Positions 13,193 through 25,324 of a stretch of 56,700 nucleotides of DNA are shown one piece after another. Made by a program: the position numbers and the translations under genes. The stretch spans positions 1-56,700 of the forward strand of contig NCSJ02000282.1 of the NCBI GenBank assembly GCA_002812745.2, in the 5' to 3' direction. Positions within the stretch are counted from its first letter, which is position 1, and each line of letters begins with the position of its first letter. The stretch is from Scytalidium lignicola. Taxonomy: Eukaryota; Ascomycota; Leotiomycetes. The notes under the pieces were generated by a model. The model did no database searches. It had not been told where the DNA came from and worked only from the letters and a program-made list of their open reading frames with translations.

Positions 13193-13534
13193 ATGTCCGC
13201 TAACGATAACTTTACGGCCCTTTTTGGAGCTCCCTTAGGTGACGTGTCTGCAGCATTTATTGGCGATTCTACTCGTCCTAATGACCATTTAGGTATCCTG
13301 GAGCTTGCACAGTTCGAGGAAATCCAAAAGCATACAGGCAATGAGGTGGTCAGATCAGGCGTCTCTTTTTTAGTTGATGTGCATAGGACTGTGTCTCGAC
13401 TTGCGAAGCTGGGTCTTGGTGGCCAGCCAACATCAGCTGAAATAGAGGGCGAGCACTGGGCAACTGTTCATGATGCTGATGGTGTTATAGTTGTGTTGAT
13501 TCCGCTGAGTACGAGCATTAGGGCGACATTTTGA
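13193..13534 (+). CDS. Small hypothetical protein
   Basis: This open frame of 113 codons starts at the ATG at 13193 (MSANDNFTALFG) and ends with TGA. The composition is balanced and protein-like, unlike the AT-rich block it borders, with a central HTGNEVVRSGVSFLVDVHRT segment and no cysteines. No signal peptide or membrane segment is evident. I do not recognise the family. It could be a surviving exon of a gene whose 5' part was lost in the AT-rich block, or a chance frame. Confidence 0.4.
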   Translation: MSANDNFTALFGAPLGDVSAAFIGDSTRPNDHLGILELAQFEEIQKHTGNEVVRSGVSFLVDVHRTVSRLAKLGLGGQPTSAEIEGEHWATVHDADGVIVVLIPLSTSIRATF

Positions 13535-13769
13535 AAATATTGGCAGCCGTGTAGTTAGTATCACGGCGTTGGGCTTACGACATTACACTATCCATCCTCA
13601 TCATACTACGTATTGGATAATGTTGTGTTTGTAAAGGGGTGGAGAATTACCTTCAATTGCCAATGTAAATAATTTTGCTTGTATCCTTGAAAGAATTATG
13701 AGGTATAAAGATGAGATGTTAAAGCTAGCTAAATAAGTCTCTATCATAATCCAATTTAGCGACATTAGA

Positions 13770-14639
13770 TTACGCTTTCCCAGAAGACTGCACCCAATCA
13801 ATAACTTTCTCTACCACCTTTTGCATCGCATTTGTTGCCTCCTCGAGAACAGTTGTTAGTGGGGCCTTTCCGGACCTTTCCGCCTGAACTTTTGTGTATG
13901 CCAAGTTTACTTCACCATTAATGTTGATCTTTGCCACACCAAGAGAGATACATTTCCGGAGAAGGGTCTCCTGGAAGTAGTCTTCATGGGCTCCGTGCAA
14001 TACGAGCCTCACCTTATCCCCTACAGCTTTATGGACGCTCTCTAATCTCGCAAAATCCAGTTGCGGTCCACGAGGTCCATATTTACCATGAACATTGCCA
14101 AATGCCGGCGCCAGCCAGTGAATACCCAGAGCTGTAAACTCGTGTGCCTGTTCAGGAGAGGTTAAAACTTCATCGAGGTCGACGGTATCCGCTACGCCAT
14201 CTTCGCTCCCATTGATCCGTCCCGGTTCGACTTCAGTGACAATTCCTCGGGCATTGCAATATTCCACAAGCTCTTTGCTTAATCGCATATTTTCTTGCTT
14301 TTCATAGTGGCTCATGTCCACCATGATGCCATCAAAACCACCCATATCGGCTGCTCTCCTAATAATTTCCGGCGATTGCGCATGATCCATGTGCACTGCA
14401 ACAGGAACAGTGGCATTCCTGGCAGCTTCTGCTGCGGCATGTACCAATAATCCATCAGCGTACTCGATAGCCCAGGGGAAAAGTTGGATGAGGATTGGAG
14501 ATCTTTTTGCTTCTGCCGCTCGCACCGTAGCCAGAATCCCCTCCAAATTATAGCAACAGATTGCGGCGATTCCATATTTATCAGCGTAGGCAGCATCAAC
14601 TATCTTACGAGCCGGATTTGTCTCTAATGTGAGTGCCAT
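13770..14639 (-). CDS. Class II fructose-bisphosphate/ketose-bisphosphate aldolase family protein
   Basis: This intronless gene of 289 aa uses the ATG at 14639; an in-frame TTG upstream at 14672 is less likely. Class II aldolases cleave ketose phosphates by a zinc-dependent retro-aldol reaction. The family marks are present in order: VAVHMDHAQ (residues 81-88; D85 the likely acid/base and H86 a zinc ligand), TEVEPGRI (135-142), FGNVHGKYGP (180-189; H184 a likely zinc ligand), VLHGAHE (213-219; H215 a likely zinc ligand) and KININGEV near 237-244, the phosphate-binding region. The VLHGGSG glycines of bacterial enzymes are replaced by AHE, so the substrate may differ from fructose 1,6-bisphosphate. 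It resembles the GatY/KbaY side of the family and the extra aldolase-like genes of fungi. It looks intact, and it lies alone between AT-rich blocks. Confidence 0.88.
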   Translation of the reverse strand: MALTLETNPARKIVDAAYADKYGIAAICCYNLEGILATVRAAEAKRSPILIQLFPWAIEYADGLLVHAAAEAARNATVPVAVHMDHAQSPEIIRRAADMGGFDGIMVDMSHYEKQENMRLSKELVEYCNARGIVTEVEPGRINGSEDGVADTVDLDEVLTSPEQAHEFTALGIHWLAPAFGNVHGKYGPRGPQLDFARLESVHKAVGDKVRLVLHGAHEDYFQETLLRKCISLGVAKININGEVNLAYTKVQAERSGKAPLTTVLEEATNAMQKVVEKVIDWVQSSGKA

Positions 14640-16430
14640 ATTTATAAACCTATACGCGGATTGGATATGCAATGTTACATAGAAAAGTTAATATTGTTTT
14701 TGACAGAATGTCTTCTGCAGAGAGTCCCTCAAAAGCCCTTGAGGGGCACTGTTCGGCACGCTGCCGATCTGAAGGCGGCGGTACGCCGATGCTTTTAACA
14801 AAGTTGTTCCTCCGAAGCAATGGGTTGAAAGTGGGGAATTCTCAATATACAGCAAGATAGTGATGACAGTACTTGAGAAGCTACCGGGAAATGTTATTCG
14901 CGAATCCCGACATTTACATGGCGCCACTAACTCCCCTTGCCCTGGTGGAAAGGGGCTCACAACGGAAACAACTCCGCAAAATATCAGTTAACTCTCGACC
15001 ATAACAAAAGTCAAATACCATATTCTGGCATAGATCTATATCTTCAGTTAAAGATTTGATTCTCTCCAATATAGATAAGCTTCTTATCTCCTTGGCCTTG
15101 GCCTCCAACAACTCGTTCTTGTGGCCGCGTTATTTAAAAGATGACATTGAATCGCATCTGAGCATATTGTATCAAAATGTCGCCTTTCACATAAGCTGGA
15201 TAAGGGAAGCGTTGGCTTTCATGTCAGTATTTTACTCTGAGTAATTCCCAAAGAACCCTGATTCGGAAGCGAATAGGAAGCCAACTGCCCATCTTGATTA
15301 TACCGCATATGAATTCGGAACACCAAATACGCATTATTTCCCATGACAGTCAGGTACATGTGATTTTAGACTGATTCATAGAGTAGCGGCTTGGATATGT
15401 ACAAACCTAATCCTTGTCACTTGTTAACTGCACATCATGTTTTTGCATTTGTTTTTGGAATTTTGAGGTTGAGTCAACTAAAGATTGAAAGATGGTCGAC
15501 CAAATATGAGATNAAAAAGAGATAAATTATGCTCAGTGTACTCTCTAATAGTTAATTCAACAAGAAAGATCACTGATTATATTATCTATATATACATGCG
15601 TATCTGTGTACCTGGAAGTTACGGAACCGTATCATCCATCTATCCCTCCACGGTAGTGTCAGACTCGTACCTTGGAATTAAAGACTATAACGAACAGCAT
15701 AAGTTATAGTTCGCACTTCATGTATTGAAATTTTGAATATATTTATTCCATTCTCCTTGTGCGAGTTGCACAAAGTGGGCTACATTTGCTACTTTGCACT
15801 TGAATTTAAAATTCCATCTTTATCTTGTCCTTATTTGAGTACTCACTTTTCAACAATGCCAAGTAGAAAGAATTATCATAATACCAATGGTTTACTGTGC
15901 TAATATCTCCGAGCATTGTGTCAATCTAAAGAGATTTACCCCAAAAATGTGGAGAAAGTGTTTTTGCCAGAAGAGTGATTTAGGAAGTGCCAACCGCAGT
16001 TCGGAGCATCGCCGATTACTCGGACTTTCTCCGAATCCGGCACAATTTCGCGTTATAGATGGGCCGAACCGTGGAATTTCTCCGGACTGTAACATTAATG
16101 GATGAGTTACTTTGTTACATGGCATAAGTAAAGCATCAGTTCAAGAACCATTATTAAGCTAACAAATTATATCCCTACTTAATCTGAATTCCTTCTTTTT
16201 GGTAATTGAGGTATGAATTTTTGGACAAGTCTAAATTGGGAGCGAATAGTTTGATATAGTCAATAAAATTTGGTCCCCAGGCATCTCAATCTATATAGTA
16301 TGGAAAACATTGTGGATCGCTTATGTAAAAGTACTTCTAAAAGTCGATTCCCATTAGCTGCGAAATGCCATTTCCAGTAGTTTGATTAGCTGGTTTTTAG
16401 CCTATCATAGTGTAGTACAGACTACCACCC
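14640..16430. other. Non-coding interval upstream of the aldolase gene
   Basis: No convincing gene is seen. The part nearest the aldolase start (14690-14830) holds several CGG/CCG-containing words (GCCGATCTGAAGGCGGCGG, TACGCCGATG), and a similar cluster occurs at 15990-16095. Such words fit binding sites of Zn2Cys6 regulators, but no site can be assigned. A short minus-strand frame at 14914-15130 looks partly protein-like but has no ATG start and is closed by a stop just upstream. Confidence 0.45.
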
Positions 16431-19400
16431 CCTTTTCCCCCTTTGATCAACGTTCGATTAACCGTTCGATTAATCTCCGTAACGTTATGAGCACATACAA
16501 AAACACATTTTCCTGTATGATTGTTGTTTATACTTTGCTTTTAGTATATATTTAATTAGTTCTATTGGTAATTAGGATGTGCAAGTTGATTTACAGTTGG
16601 TTTTTTCATTTTTTTGCAAGGTACTTGTCTTTTCTGTTTATACAACAGTTTTATATCTTTTTTTACTCTGTTATACATTCTGTATATTGTAAGTAACATC
16701 TGTATTATGAAGTTATATGCCTCCTAACCCTTTTACCTCTCCAACAGTATATTGTACAGTCTGTTAACACTATTGGCTATCTAATTTATTCAAAAGATAA
16801 CTTGGTAATTATGGTTTTTACTTAATATGTTCTTCTTACAAGATATATATTTGCCTGATTTTACAACTAGTTGCTTATCNTTTTTTATTAGGAATACTGA
16901 CAAAATTAACATGTTCTTACGGAAATTAATGTTAACACTTCATAACAAACTCAACAGTCAGTGAATCCTCTTGCTCAAGGCTGTAAACGATGTTATTTTG
17001 ATCATTTAGCAGTTGTACAACTAGCTGAATATAATTTAACACCAACATCAGTTTTTCCTTTTGTATAGTTGTTTAAAAGAGTTTTAATAACATCAAAACC
17101 AGTTGCATTAGATAAAGTATCTTCTGGTATAACTACTGAAAAACCACTTTATAAGGATTGTCCAAGACAAGAACTACTTAACTTTATATCATTGTTTGTT
17201 CTTGCCTCCTCTTATTTCATAAGCATTCTAATTAAAGTTTATACAGATTATTTAACATTTTATTAACCAAGGGAAGGCTTTATATGATATTACAAGTAAG
17301 GATATATAGAATTATTACTTTTTTTATAAACTATCAGATCTTCTTNAAAAAGTTGTTTACAAATGACAATCTAAGAGTATTAATGTTTTATACTTGTATA
17401 TAATAATATAATTCAATACTAACCTTTATATTTATGAGTTATAACAAAGATAAGCAAGTAAATAAAAAAAAGACTTAGAATTACTTACTTTTTAATTCAT
17501 AACAATTTATATCACTTATAAAAGCTTTTACAAGAAGCTCTTAAAATAGTTTTAACCTTTGTTCAATTGTTTTTCTATAATTTTATATATATTATGAATA
17601 TTCAATTAAACTAACAACTAAGATTAGACTATTATTTACTTTATAATCTTCATATTATACTTACAAATTATAATCCTTTTATTAGTATATATATAATAAC
17701 TATTAAATGTATAATAATTCAACTAATTAGATTTTGATTAACATTAAACCCTTGAATAAAATTAATATTAAAAGGAGATTATTATTAAGGTTATATAAAC
17801 CTTCTGACCAGTATAAAAATCATTGATATTCTTCTAGATAAAATTAATATGTATAAATCCTAGGATATTATCCTTATAAGCTATAACAAGGTTATAAGAA
17901 AGTCTAACTTGACAAAGATCTTCATAACTCACCTAGTATATATACTATTATACTACATACTATTCTTTTTGTACAAAGACTATAATTAGTATTATAATAT
18001 AGAACTTCAAGGTGATTATAAAAGTTAATATTTGACTTTACAAAAGTAATATCAATATCATTTACACTTATACAAAGATCAATTCTCTTTTATTTTTTAC
18101 AAAGTATAACTTTTTCAACAATATATAATTAACATTTATATAACTATAAAGACTTCAAGATTTGATTAACTTTAACATTACTAATCAAGTATAAAAGCTG
18201 ATTTATATTAGTATATATATAATACTTTACACTTAAGAGATATAAACATTATAAACCTAAGTTATTATATTATACTTCTTGTTACATTCTCTAGTAATAA
18301 TTATACTATACAATAATTCTTCTAGGATATAATAGTATTAATTTGATATTTCAACAAATTAACGTTTTTTATTATTATAACTATAAACTTACATTAGCTN
18401 AAAAATCAAGTATAATCTTCTACTTAATTAGTCTATTACAAACTATCTTGACCTAGTATTTTATGTTTTTGAAGGTAAGAAGTATAAGTTGATCAAAATG
18501 CTCAAAGCTAATATTTTAAGCTTATATAATGGTTATGGTTTTACTATTGAATATTAGAAACATAATCTTCTTTATATTCATTTTCTCTTTTACAAATTAT
18601 ACAATTCACTTAAGCTTTTGTTAATTATAATTAATAAGGTGATTTATACTAAGATTCTTGATGTTGACTATAATTCTTATAATATATTATATGATCTGGT
18701 AATATCATAGATAACTTATTATGTATGTAGTCTAGACTACTCTGACAGTCCTTGTATGGTTTATATAACAGAATCTAAGCTATTATGATGTAAACATAGG
18801 TTTCCCAAGAGATTCAAGGAGTTTATAATCCTTTCTGATGATGAATATCCAGAATATTGTTGTAAGAATGATAGTCTAACATTTGTTCATAAACTTGATA
18901 ATTCTGAGAATCTAATCATAGGTGATAATCGATGAGTAGTATTGTATAACTTATACTTTTTATAATAGTTCAATTGTTATATTAATGTTGAAGTGTATAA
19001 TATTGTACAAGTTATAAAGTACATTTACAAATACATTTACAAAGGCTATGACTACTTTACTCTTGTAATTCATAACCATAAAAACAAGATTAAGTAATAT
19101 GTACAAGCTTAATATATAAGCCTTATAAAAGCCTTCACTTGTTTAATAGAATATAAAATATACTAAGAATAACCTTTAGTAACATGTCTTCTAGTACATC
19201 TCCAAGAAGAATAAACTATATAGTTTCATGATAATATAAAGCTTAATACACTTGTAACCAAGTTAGAAAATGTGAATTCAAAGCTTATAACCTTTTTTCA
19301 GTATAATTCTCAGTATAAGGACAGTCGTCAATAACTATACTAAGAGTTCTTAAAGCATTATATATAGAATAAGCTAAATAAGTACTAGAAGATATATCAA

Positions 19401-21600
19401 CAAAACTTCTTAATCAGTTGAATATATTATTACAACCTTGTTCATAAAGAATAATTCTATTTACAATTATTACTAATGTTTGTAAAAGGCTTATAGTCGT
19501 TTAATGAGTTGTATATTGTTAACAGTGAATGACATCTTACTTATTATACAGCTTATGTTACTTGAAGACTAGCTAAGAATGATTAAGAATGATTTTGTTA
19601 CTTTGAAAAAGTTGTTGAATTAGATCTAGCTAGTTGTTTACAAACCACTTTGCTAATTAATTTGTATTCTTGGTTAATCAGCAATCTTATAGTTTTATAA
19701 GAGTAATTCAAGACTCAATTTTGTGATGATTTACAGTANTTTTTTAAAAACACTTTAGAATGTAAACTTCCTATTGATACTATAATATCCAGAGTATAAT
19801 TATAGTTTATATATACTGAATAAGAAACTTCAGGATATACAATTAACAATTGTAGACCTTAGTTTGTTAATGTTTTACTTTGATTAGTTGAGTATTCATA
19901 ATCAGTTTGTACAAGCTTATAACCTTATAGAAGAAGTTAATATAACTTTATATATATAAGAATAACTGAATTAGGACTAATATAAGTGTTTTGATATTAT
20001 TATTACAATAATCAAGAATAAACCATAAACAACTTACTTTTACTTATAAGGACTTGGAAGAAGTAATAAAACCTTTTTATATTAGACTTTATATTATTAC
20101 TTTCATGGTCTTAACAAGGAAGTACTTTGCATAACTTCTACTAGTATTGTATTACTGTTATTACCAGTAAGCTATACAGTTCATTTGTAATTTCAGATTC
20201 CCATTGATTTGAATAAGAGTTCTGTTAACTTGATATCCAAGAATAGTCAATTAGCTTCTTAACTTTATAATATAAACTTAGTCATATAAGATAAGGTTCT
20301 TATACAATATAAGTATTGTTTTAAGGTAGTTCATAAGTTGTTTTATAATTTACAATCTATTGAAGATCAAGATATCTTATTTAAAAATGTCCTTATAATA
20401 TTAAGAAATGATTTTGCATAAATACTGTTAATAATAATCAACAGCATACAAATAGACATTGTATTAACCTATTTACAATGTTCTTTCATATAGCCTTGAT
20501 TATAAAGGTTAAATCTAAAAATGAATATATAAGTATAAGAGGAAGATAAAGAAGTTGACTTCGTTCAATAAATCAATTCTTTACTATATAATATAACCTT
20601 TTATAGCTTAGTTGTTATTCCTTTGACTATTTCTACGTTTAAAAATCTAAAAGCATTAATTAAAAGTGTTTATCTTATGTCTTTACTTTAGGTAACTCTT
20701 AGAGATTATATAACATTTCATAGTAAAACACTATTAACAACATTGAATCAGACTATAAAGACCTTAAATAATATGGTTATAACTTAACTTCTAAGCTTAA
20801 GGTATACCTATCTGTTAATGAATATAATTAACATGAACAAAGAGGATAAGAGTTGTTATACATACTTAGCAAAAGTATTACAATTGATAAAACTATTGTA
20901 TTTGCTTTCTTTAAAGCTTATATTAAAGATAAGTATACTAATTATGTTGATTTATAATCTATGTCCATCAAAAGGTCTTTGTAATAATATACATATAATA
21001 ATTACTACTTTATATAATTATACAATCAAAGGACACTTATTAAATGGTAAGTAAGATAGCCAAGTTTGTACAATTCCTTGAATTAAGTTATTTTCTAATA
21101 AGAATAATTTACTATTTATACTCTCTTATAAATAGTTTCCTCTTTGTATATACTTTATTATAATTGTAAACAAGTCTTAAAAACAATCATTTGACAAAGT
21201 TAACCTTGATCTGAGATTACCTGTTTTTATACATAACTAGTTTTATGTAGCTATATCTCAAACAACGTTAGTTTGTAATTTATTAATTCTGTTACTAACA
21301 ATTGTTATCATTACTAACAACGTTATTTTCCTAGAAGTTTTGACTAATCTAAATATATAACGTTTACAATTTCAATTAACATTTACTTTATGCAAAATCA
21401 AGAATTAAAAGTATAAGAAAAGAAAAATAAATTGAATTTTCTTATTGTACACTTATTCAAAACTCTTAATAGGATTTTCTTACTTGCTATCTATATCTGA
21501 AACTACTTCTAGTACAGTTAATTCCATCTACAAACATACTCTACAAGCATAACGTTACTTTTCAATAAGCTTGAGAGCTTGTATAATCATGCCTTAGAAA
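16431..21600 (+). mobile_element. RIP-degraded Helitron (termini not defined)
   Basis: This AT-rich block carries a decayed Helitron replication protein from about 17.9 to 21.06 kb on the plus strand. The ends given are only the limits of the AT-rich block. No 5' TC or 3' hairpin-CTRR terminus could be placed with confidence, and no target duplication is expected for this class. Confidence 0.75.
17920..21060 (+). pseudogene. Helitron RepHel transposase, degraded
   Basis: Read across stops, the plus strand shows the Helitron-like N-terminal region (THLVYILLYYILFFLYKD near 17930; LFQQYIINIYITI near 18110; ADLY...LHLRDINI near 18195-18245; LTFFIIITINLH near 18360-18400). The HUH segment near 18540-18595 reads EY*KHNLLYIHFLF, which fits E-F-Q-K-R-G-L-P-H-A-H with the first His changed to Tyr. 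The Rep C-terminal part reads FNCYINVEVYNIVQVIKYIYKYIYKGYD (18970-19055). A Pif1-type helicase follows, with FQIPID...ISKNSQLA near 20190-20265 and the Walker B region IWDEAP represented by I*DKVL near 20285. The helicase C-terminus survives open at 20818-21054 (IMLIYNLCPSKGLCNNIHIIIT). Rolling-circle transposition needs both parts, and both are dead here. Confidence 0.85.
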
Positions 21601-22019
21601 TCCTTTCCAAGCTTTTTGACCCTTGTGGCCTATGGTTTTACTGTCAAAACAAGAGGGTTAAAAGCAAAAGCAAGAGGAGCAGGAGCAAGAGCAGGAGTAA
21701 CACCAGGTGCTAGAACGATGTAGGCCACTGGCTTTTTGTTAGTTATAGTCTGTATAATTTAAACAAGGGACTTACCAACTCCATCAGTATAAAAAGAGCC
21801 AACAAGGCTAATCCAAGTAAAAGTCACATGACAAGGACTACCTGGTCCATAAACAGCAGCAGGAGCAAGAGCAAGAGTAGTTATAATATTACCAAAGTTA
21901 TTCAGAGAGGCTATCCCTGGGATAACAAGAGCAGGAACAGTTGCAATGGTTTGAGTTACTTAAACATTCGCAAGCATTACATTGTCAGTTCTTTACAGTC
22001 TATATTGAGATAGAATAGG
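21601..22019. other. Non-RIP interval with GCAGGAGCAAGAG-type short repeats
   Basis: Composition rises in GC compared with the Helitron block. Around 21655-21705 and 21855-21880 short purine repeats of the GGAGCAGGAGCAAGAGCAGG kind occur. On the minus strand one frame reads as Ala/Pro/Leu-rich (ALVIPGIASLNNFGN, LALAPAAVYGPGS, PGVTPALAPAPLAF) but is interrupted, so no gene is called. It may be part of the same decayed gene as the DUF3716-like frame upstream on that strand. Confidence 0.4.
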
Positions 22020-22367
22020 TTACTTACACTGTCGAATGTTACAACAGGCACCTGAAGAGTTATAATGGCAGTTGCAACAGCTACCACCAAAGAGGCCATT
22101 CACAGTCACACAAGCTATCCACAGGCTGTACCTATTCTGACAGTGATGGCATGTTACTACCCTAAGGTTCTCAATACCCCTCATCTGCCCAATTTGGGCT
22201 TCATCGTTTTGAATTCGTCTAGCGGTAATTGTACGGCTAGCATAAAGAACAAGGACATGTACAATTGGCATAAGAGCTAGTTGTTGAACAGAAACAGTAT
22301 TATGGACTGTAAGGCTTGAAACAACAATGTTGTTAGCTATGGTGGTGATGGTGGTAGTTGTTGACAA
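22020..22367 (-). pseudogene. DUF3716-like cysteine-rich fragment
   Basis: A 115-codon minus-strand frame ends in a cysteine cluster: VTCHHCQNRYSLWIACV, then NGLFGGSCCNCHYNSSGACC. This pattern (CxxC, a later Cys, then SCxNCHY...G..C) is what I know from the fungal DUF3716 domain, a short putative zinc-binding module common in filamentous ascomycetes and often near repeats. The frame starts at TTG, not ATG, and a GTAAGT donor occurs right at its end (22024), so it may be one exon of a longer gene running left. It lies in an AT-rich neighbourhood and is probably a remnant. Confidence 0.5.
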
Positions 22368-22915
22368 GGAGAGAAAGTAAGAATTCGTTATAAGAGGTTG
22401 GAATATATATTTCTACAGTCAATGGAAGGCATTGATATTGTGGTTATTCACATACAGTCTATACAATAAAGGCTGATCTCTATACGTTCATGNTTTTTTA
22501 TTATTGTACTTCTTTCAATAGTGGAATTTCTATTGTTCTATAAGTAACACCTTTGTAGCATCTATCAACAAAGACTACAGGAGTCATTGTACGGTTTTTT
22601 ACGGCCGATTCCCATTGTTATGTTGCTATTCATAGCCGTATAAAGGAGTCTTTTGATGTCTGTATATCAACTGTGATTGGTCAGGAGGAAAAGGTTTGTA
22701 TTATGTAAGCTTAGTCACGTGGTACTACGATACTGATATGCACCCGCCTTGCGAGCGTAGCGAGCAACAAGCTTTGCTTGTACTTTTATATCATAACAGT
22801 AATTCAATTATTGTATATCTAGAAAAAGTCTATTTACGATCAAACTGATCTTGTAGAGCCACATCTAATCTATAACTATATCAGCAGTGCCCACTAACTT
22901 GAAGAGAGAATAAAG
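22368..22915. other. Intergenic, with short palindromes
   Basis: No gene is seen. At 22751-22781 the direct repeat GCGAGC-GTA-GCGAGC is followed at once by the inverted repeat ACAAGC-TTT-GCTTGT. This could be the hairpin end of a mobile element, but no partner end was found. The tract near 22590-22650 holds ACGG/CCGT words like those near 13010-13100. Confidence 0.4.
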
Positions 22916-24616
22916 TCACCTTTCAAACCCGATCGCGAGCTCCGCTCGATCTACGGCAAATGTGAGGCGAAACCACCCATGTTTCTCGGATCGGTATGCT
23001 TCTCCAGTTGCAAACCAAACTCCATGTTGGATCATCTTCCATGCCAGCTCCCGTTCATTTTCAACCGTGGGCTCTTGGAGAAATCTGGACAAATCAATCC
23101 ATATGAAAGGACTTGAGTAGCTTTTTACTAGTCAGCAAAATCCATGCCATCGTGGATGGTAATTACCTTGCCATATATGGAATCTCTCTTTCCTTTTGCA
23201 TTCTAACACAGTAGTTGTAGGCTTCCGAGAGCTCAGACTTGAGTTTCTGAAAATATTCATCGAGGAAATTTTGGTCAGCTAGGATTGCAGACCACGCTGA
23301 ATCAGCGAGGGATGATGTCCACGCAAACTTACTTTTATAATGCCTAAGTTAGTGTATCTATAAATATCATAACCAGTGAGAAATAGGTTATCGATTTAAA
23401 AGGAAAAGAAACTTACGAGACAGCTCGGATTGCGGCATGAAGTATGGTATTATTTTGAGAAACAAAAACTCCTACTCGGATGCCATTGGAACAAAAGTCC
23501 TAATTATACCGCACGTCAACGATGAGAATGATATTAAACATTTGCCTCCAAGCAATAGCTTACCTTACTCATTCCATACAGGCAATGTACTAGGCTTGGA
23601 CTGATATATTCCTCGATGTTTAAGGAGAGGACAGATTCGAACTGCGGAGGATTGGGGAAATCGCTGCTTGAAAAGACAGAGTTCGCGTATACTTCATCAC
23701 TGGATTCCATAGTTATTCATCAAGCTCAACTATAACTTTACTTGTGCCTCATAACATTACCTAATGAAATGGATATTGTATTTAGAACATAGTTGCAGGT
23801 ATGCTTTTATGACGTCCGTAGGATAGAATCTCCCAAATGGATTGTGTGGATTACAGAACAACAAAGCCTTCACAGGGGTTCCGTTTGTGTTCGCCTCGAT
23901 CAGAGCTTCCTCATAACATTTGACCACCTCAAGGGAAGTTGGGTCAACATCTGCAGCTTGGAAGCCCACAAGAACTGGTTTCACTTCAGCTCGATTGACC
24001 ATATCACTTATAAATCCAACGTAGGTTGGTCGGCCGAGAAGTATGCCGTCTCCTTTCTCTGCCACGCAGAATGCGAGGGTATCAATAACTGATGATACGC
24101 CTGCTAAGACTGTCACATGCTCCAATATTAACAGATTTTTTGGTCGGAAGGTAGCGTTCATAAAATTCGCAATGTTCTGTCGCAGCTCGTTGGAACCAAC
24201 TGAGCCATCTCCGTAAGTCAGAGCTTTAGGGTGGATTTTAAAATTAGAGCTGATGTAGTCAGCGATTTCCCGGTGCCTAGAATAAAAATAATATGGAATT
24301 AGCACTCGTAATCAATTAGCTAATACTGTCTTGTTCAATAACAAGCAAACCGGTGAGTGCAAGGGTTTTGTTACATGAGTCTATTTTCCGCTACTCCGAG
24401 AGAAATCATCCCAGATGGATTCGACCTAGAATCATATAAATTGGATGAGCCTACGCTCATAATTTGCTTAATGTCATTTGGCTGAGTGTTGAAGTTTGCG
24501 CGCGAAGACAACATGGCTGGTAAAACTTGGTGGTGCTTGGCTGTGTAATAAGTTCTGACGGAATTGTTACTGTAGGCAGGCCAAAAAATTCCAGTAGCCC
24601 TTTTAACGAACAACAT
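22916..24616 (-). CDS. 1-aminocyclopropane-1-carboxylate synthase-like PLP aminotransferase
   Basis: Six exons can be built: 24616-24375, 24276-23761, 23699-23564, 23499-23417, 23331-23167 and 23120-22916, together 1347 nt (448 aa) with every splice phase consistent. All five introns have GT and AG ends. The protein is a class I/II aminotransferase of the ACC-synthase-like branch: ISLGVAENRLM near residue 75, ALTYGDGSVGSNELRQNIANF, the NPHNPFGRFYP loop, HFISDEVYANSVF and YGMSK|DFCSNGIRVG, where the Lys before the exon 3/4 junction is the expected PLP Schiff-base residue. WFRLTFA is near the C-terminus (the Arg binds the substrate carboxylate). Fungal members occur in many secondary-metabolite clusters and need not make ethylene precursor. 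The gene looks intact. It is followed on the same strand by no gene, and its 5' side borders the decayed dehydrogenase/transporter locus. Confidence 0.9.
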
Positions 24617-24949
24617 TCTGGTTTATTTCTGGAATATATACAATCAGTTTGACCAACTACAGTAATTACCTAATTCTGTACTATCAACTCTCTAAAAATC
24701 GCATGCTCCGAGATTGTGGACTATGGAGTAGCGTTTCTCCAATGGTACTCAATATGATGATGACGCACGGCTTCGTCAAGGATCCACTTTACCGAGCTCA
24801 CCAGTTATATAATAGTAGTGTTTCAGCGTCAGAAATTCAACGATTGCAAATGGTCGGTTATCGATCTTATAGCAAAGTATTACGCCTGACTGCAGACTAC
24901 ATGACCCGCATTAGTAAAGATACATCCAGTACGATCCTAACCGCTGTCC

Positions 24950-25324
24950 CATGACTCCTATCCTCTCATTAGGATTGACACCGAATGTAACACCTCTCAA
25001 AACCGGTGGCAAGTCCGCGGCATAACTGGCAACGAGGTCATTCACTTCAAGGCATCCTGCTGCTGGCCATGCAGCCGGTGGCGTTTTGCCCCCAAGACTT
25101 TTTGTAGGCAGGCCTATGTATTCTACAATTCGCTCTATTGTATTCATCCCCAATTCAAGGTCAGTATGGTACCGGATGGTTGATATAATGAATCCAGAGG
25201 AATTGAGTGCGAAGGTTAAAACAAATCCGGCGACTGCTGGATCCATGTCTGGGGTTAAGAGAATTAAAATTGCAATAAAATTGGTAAATAACGATCCAAG
25301 TGCACCTATTCGCAAACATATCCA
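24950..25324 (-). pseudogene. ABC-C (MRP-type) transporter fragment
   Basis: About 125 residues read without interruption: the end of the second membrane domain (ICLRIGALGSLFTNFIAILI, then DPAVAGFVLTFALN), the linker ELGMNTIERIVEYIGLP, and the start of nucleotide-binding domain 2 (LEVNDLVASYAADLPPVLRGVTF...NERIGVMG). It stops exactly before the Walker A GRTGAGKSS of this family, where a different reading frame and a stop take over. Everything before the last membrane helices and everything from Walker A onward is missing from the window, so it cannot transport. Its 5' edge is joined in frame to the dehydrogenase remnant. Confidence 0.85.

Noticed and set aside
14914..15130. Minus-strand frame with protein-like helix (LSILERIKSLTEDIDLCQNM)
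   Set aside because: No ATG, closed by a stop just upstream, no family recognised, and it lies in the aldolase promoter side; not enough for a gene call.
24649..24954. Plus-strand 101-codon frame between the ABC fragment and the ACCS gene
   Set aside because: It overlaps the broken transporter end and starts 33 bp from the opposite ACCS start; no domain is recognised.
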